Shown one piece after another: positions 61,388-64,000 of a stretch of DNA of 64,000 bases (position 1 is the stretch's first letter; each line of letters begins with the position of its first letter). The translations under genes and the position numbers were made by a program. The stretch is taken from NCBI RefSeq assembly GCF_003253745.1, contig NZ_MZXV01000027.1:248001-312000 (forward strand). Direction: 5' to 3'. The notes beneath the pieces are model-generated. The model was not told the origin of the DNA, did no database searches, and saw only the letters and a list, made by a program, of their open reading frames with translations. This stretch comes from Mesorhizobium kowhaii (lineage in GTDB: Bacteria; Pseudomonadota; Alphaproteobacteria; Rhizobiales; Rhizobiaceae).

Positions 61388-64000
61388 TTATTCGGCTGCC
61401 TTCGGAAAGGCGATAGCCGGTTCGCCGCCCACATCCGTATCTGGCGTGTCGGTCGACGAGACCTTTCCGTTGCCGCGCCGGAATAGCCGACGGAAAAACG
61501 CGTAGAAGCGGCTGTTCTTGCTGCGCGTGAAGATCATCAGCATCGACGGCGTCACCACCAGCGTCAGCAAGGTCGCAAAGGACAGGCCAAAGACGATCGC
61601 CGACGACAGCGAGATCCACCATTGCGTCGACGGCGCGTTGATCGTCGTCTCGTGATGGAAGATTTCGAGACCGAGGCCAAAGGCGATCGGCAGCACGCCG
61701 AGGATCGCCGACACCGCCGTCAGCACAACCGGGCGGGCCCGTTCGCGGCAGGTCTGCAACACCGCTTCCATCTTGTCCCAGCCTTCTTCGCGCAGCCGGT
61801 CATAGGTGTCGATCAACACGATGTTGTTGTTCACCACCACGCCGGCCAGCGCGATGACGCCGATGCCCGACATGACGATGCCGAATGCCTCTCCCGTCAG
61901 CAGCAGCCCCAGGAACACGCCGATCGTCGCCATGACCACGCAGGACAGCACCATCAGCACGCTGGTGAATTTGTTGAACTGCATCAGGAGCACGAGGAAG
62001 ATCAGGAAGATCGCCGCGCCAAAGGCCTTGCCGAGGAAGGCGCTGGCCTCCGCGCTGTCCTCGTTCGAGCCGGCCAGCTTCCAGCGTATGCCGCTGCCAA
62101 GATCCATATCGGCGACAGCCTTGGTGACCTCCTGCTGCACGGCCGCGACCTGAGTGCCGGCGGCGACGTTTGCCTGGACGACCACCGTGCGGGCGCCGTC
62201 GATGCGGTTGAGGATACCAACGGTCGGTTCGGGCTTGCGCACGACGAAATTCGAGATCGGTACCGAGCCTTGCGAGGTCTGCACCCTGAGCTCATCGAGC
62301 GTCGACAGCGTGCGGCGGTCTTCGGGCAGACGCAGCCTGATGTCGACGGCATCGTCAGCACCTGCCGGTCGATATTCACTGAGCTTCAGCCCGTTGGTCA
62401 CCAGTTGCACCACCGTTCCGACCGAAGTCGGGCTGATGCCGTACTGCGCCGCCTTGGCACGGTCGACCTCGAGCGCCCAGTCGACGCCGGGCGGCGGCAG
62501 ACCGTCAGAAATGTCGATGACGCCGGGCACCTTGGCAATGCGGGCCGCGACGGCGCGCGCCTTGTCGTCGAGCCCCTTGGGATCGATCGCCGAAAGCCTG
62601 ATCTGGATCGGCTTGCCGGTTGGCGGACCGGCTTCGGGCACGCGCACCTCGACATCGACGCCGGGAATGCCGGCCATGACGCCACGCAACTCGTCCAGGA
62701 TCTGGTTCGCCGACTTGCGCTCGCGCCAGTCGATGAATTCGTACTGGATGACGCCGACGACGTCTTCCGGAACGTCCTGGCCGCCGCCTTGCGTCTTGCC
62801 GACGCGGGTGTAGACCGATTTGATGCCGGGCCAGCCGAGCAGCCTGTTTTCGGCGATCTTGGTCGCGGTATCCATTTCGGCCAGCGAAAGATTGCCGCGA
62901 GCGTGCACGTAGAGCAGGCCGTAGTCTGGCTCGACACTGGGGAAGAACTCGACACCGGCGCCATATTTCGAATAGGCAAAGCCGACGCCGAACAGCAGCG
63001 CCACGGTCAGCACCAGCACGGTGATGGGGAAGCGCACCGCCTGCTTGACGATGGCCATGTACCAGCCGTCGCGATTGTCATCCTCATGGAGCTCGGGCGC
63101 CTTGGCGAAGATCGCCCCCAGCGTCGGTGCGAACACCAGCGCGTAGAGCATCGAGGCCGACAGCGTGACGATCAGCGTGATCGGCATGTATTTCATAAAG
63201 TCGCCGATGATGCCCGGCCAGAACAGCAGCGGCGAGAAGGCGGCGATGCGCGTCATCGTCGCGGCGATGACCGGACCGGCCATGCGCTTGGCGGCAAGTG
63301 CGAAAGCTTCCGCCTTCGGCATGCCCTCGCCCATCCGCCGCTCGGCGAATTCGGTGACGATGATGGCATCGTCGACAAGCATGCCGACGGCCAGGATCAG
63401 GCTGAACAGCACGATCATGTTGATCGTGTAGCCCATCATCGCAAGCAACAGGATGCCGATCAGGAACGATGAGGGAATGGCCAGGCCGATCAACAGTGAG
63501 GCACGGCCGGACAGCGCGTAGAGGATGACGATGAACACCAGGATGACGGCGATCATCACATGGTTCTGCAGGTCGCCGAGCAGCTGGTTGACGAAGACCG
63601 ACTTGTCCTGCGTGTAGGTGACATTCATGCCTTGCGGCATGGTCTTGACGAAGGCGTCGGAGACCTCCCTCACCTTGGTGAGCGTGTCGATCAGATTGGC
63701 ACCGATGCGCTTTTTCACTTCGATGGCAATGGCCGGCTTGCCGTTGAGGCGGGTCACCGTCTCGGCATCCTTGAAGGTGGAGCGGATCGTCGCGATGTCC
63801 TTGGCCTGAACCACGGCATTGGGGCCGGCGACCACCGGCAGCGCCGCCACATCCTCAGGTGTCTCGATCAGTGACGGCACCTTGACGGCGTATTTGCCCT
63901 CCGAGCCCTCGATATTGCCGGCGGCGACCAGGCTGTTGGAGTTGCCGACCGCACCGATCAGCTGATCGAGCTGCAGCCCGTAGGAAGACAGCTTCATCGG
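61388..64000 (-). CDS. RND efflux permease (AcrB/HAE1 type), 5' end outside window
   Basis: The last 870 or so residues of an inner-membrane RND permease; the reading frame is open at the right edge. Motifs include FSLILAVGMLVDDAIIVTEF with the transmembrane proton-relay aspartates (DD), GVIALAGVVVNNNIVLIDTY and RARPVVLTAVSAILGVLPIA. Two periplasmic loops and six helices per half are visible. Such pumps act with a membrane-fusion protein (probably encoded beyond the edge) and TolC. The C-terminal tail (SSTDTPDTDVGGEPAIAFPK) is hydrophilic. Confidence 0.92.
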   Translation of the reverse strand, partial: PMKLSSYGLQLDQLIGAVGNSNSLVAAGNIEGSEGKYAVKVPSLIETPEDVAALPVVAGPNAVVQAKDIATIRSTFKDAETVTRLNGKPAIAIEVKKRIGANLIDTLTKVREVSDAFVKTMPQGMNVTYTQDKSVFVNQLLGDLQNHVMIAVILVFIVILYALSGRASLLIGLAIPSSFLIGILLLAMMGYTINMIVLFSLILAVGMLVDDAIIVTEFAERRMGEGMPKAEAFALAAKRMAGPVIAATMTRIAAFSPLLFWPGIIGDFMKYMPITLIVTLSASMLYALVFAPTLGAIFAKAPELHEDDNRDGWYMAIVKQAVRFPITVLVLTVALLFGVGFAYSKYGAGVEFFPSVEPDYGLLYVHARGNLSLAEMDTATKIAENRLLGWPGIKSVYTRVGKTQGGGQDVPEDVVGVIQYEFIDWRERKSANQILDELRGVMAGIPGVDVEVRVPEAGPPTGKPIQIRLSAIDPKGLDDKARAVAARIAKVPGVIDISDGLPPPGVDWALEVDRAKAAQYGISPTSVGTVVQLVTNGLKLSEYRPAGADDAVDIRLRLPEDRRTLSTLDELRVQTSQGSVPISNFVVRKPEPTVGILNRIDGARTVVVQANVAAGTQVAAVQQEVTKAVADMDLGSGIRWKLAGSNEDSAEASAFLGKAFGAAIFLIFLVLLMQFNKFTSVLMVLSCVVMATIGVFLGLLLTGEAFGIVMSGIGVIALAGVVVNNNIVLIDTYDRLREEGWDKMEAVLQTCRERARPVVLTAVSAILGVLPIAFGLGLEIFHHETTINAPSTQWWISLSSAIVFGLSFATLLTLVVTPSMLMIFTRSKNSRFYAFFRRLFRRGNGKVSSTDTPDTDVGGEPAIAFPKAAE

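Noticed and set aside
61622..63472. A 616-codon plus-strand open frame opposite the RND permease
   Set aside because: It is an antisense shadow of a high-GC gene: rich in His, Arg, Asp and Gln, with no recognisable domain, while the minus strand encodes a clear RND permease.

Overview
The window is a GC-rich chromosomal segment of an alphaproteobacterium of the order Hyphomicrobiales, most probably a Mesorhizobium or close relative. The reasons are a DUF680 secreted peptide, the TrcR/DUF1013 cell-cycle regulator, several DUF1127 and DUF465 peptides, rhizobial-type ABC transporter operons, RIME-like intergenic repeats and six copies of a palindromic repeat of a kind common in Mesorhizobium. 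The species is an inference from gene content; no rRNA or functional tRNA gene lies in the window.

Layout. 1-17.4 kb is core-like: the end of a class I aldolase, a DUF899 protein, an SGNH hydrolase, a VOC dioxygenase, a small cluster (DUF1127, DJ-1/PfpI, hypothetical, WYL regulator) marked by two identical-spacing palindromes, trcR, a quinone oxidoreductase, an MFS transporter, an ArsR/SRPBCC/GST operon, a hydrolase-HxlR divergent pair, GlcG, rpmF, mtgA and ispA. 17.4-28.1 kb looks like an accessory block. It starts beside a decayed 3' tRNA-Tyr fragment, carries small orphan genes and an AraC regulator, then a GGDEF-EAL protein and a five-gene partner-switching operon (22.1-27.1 kb), and ends with a truncated ATP-dependent DNA ligase that has lost its catalytic lysine. 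28.2-34.4 kb holds a hybrid histidine kinase, a methyltransferase, a lytic transglycosylase, ispG and two DUF465 genes. 34.5-40.2 kb is an IclR-controlled polar amino-acid-type ABC operon ending in a RidA protein and a SelA-like PLP enzyme. 40.4-43.2 kb is an ECF sigma/anti-sigma operon with a phosphoesterase and a cupredoxin. 43.4-49.9 kb is a ribose-type ABC sugar operon with isomerase, RpiR regulator and PfkB kinase. 50-64 kb returns to core genes (purEK, rpmJ, pyk, N-formylglutamate amidohydrolase, DUF1244), then an MFS/LysR pair, DUF680, an NAD(P)-binding protein and an RND permease that runs off the right end.

The most unusual content is the 20.2-27.1 kb block. It resembles the Pseudomonas SiaABCD c-di-GMP switch: a Cache-HAMP-PP2C phosphatase, an HATPase-type kinase, a STAS protein and an upstream cyclase/phosphodiesterase. 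It also contains a second kinase-STAS pair in which the kinase-like member lacks the ATP-site motifs and the STAS domain lacks the phosphorylatable serines and is fused to a SAM methyltransferase. All domain names and homologies here come from reading the translations; none was confirmed by database search.
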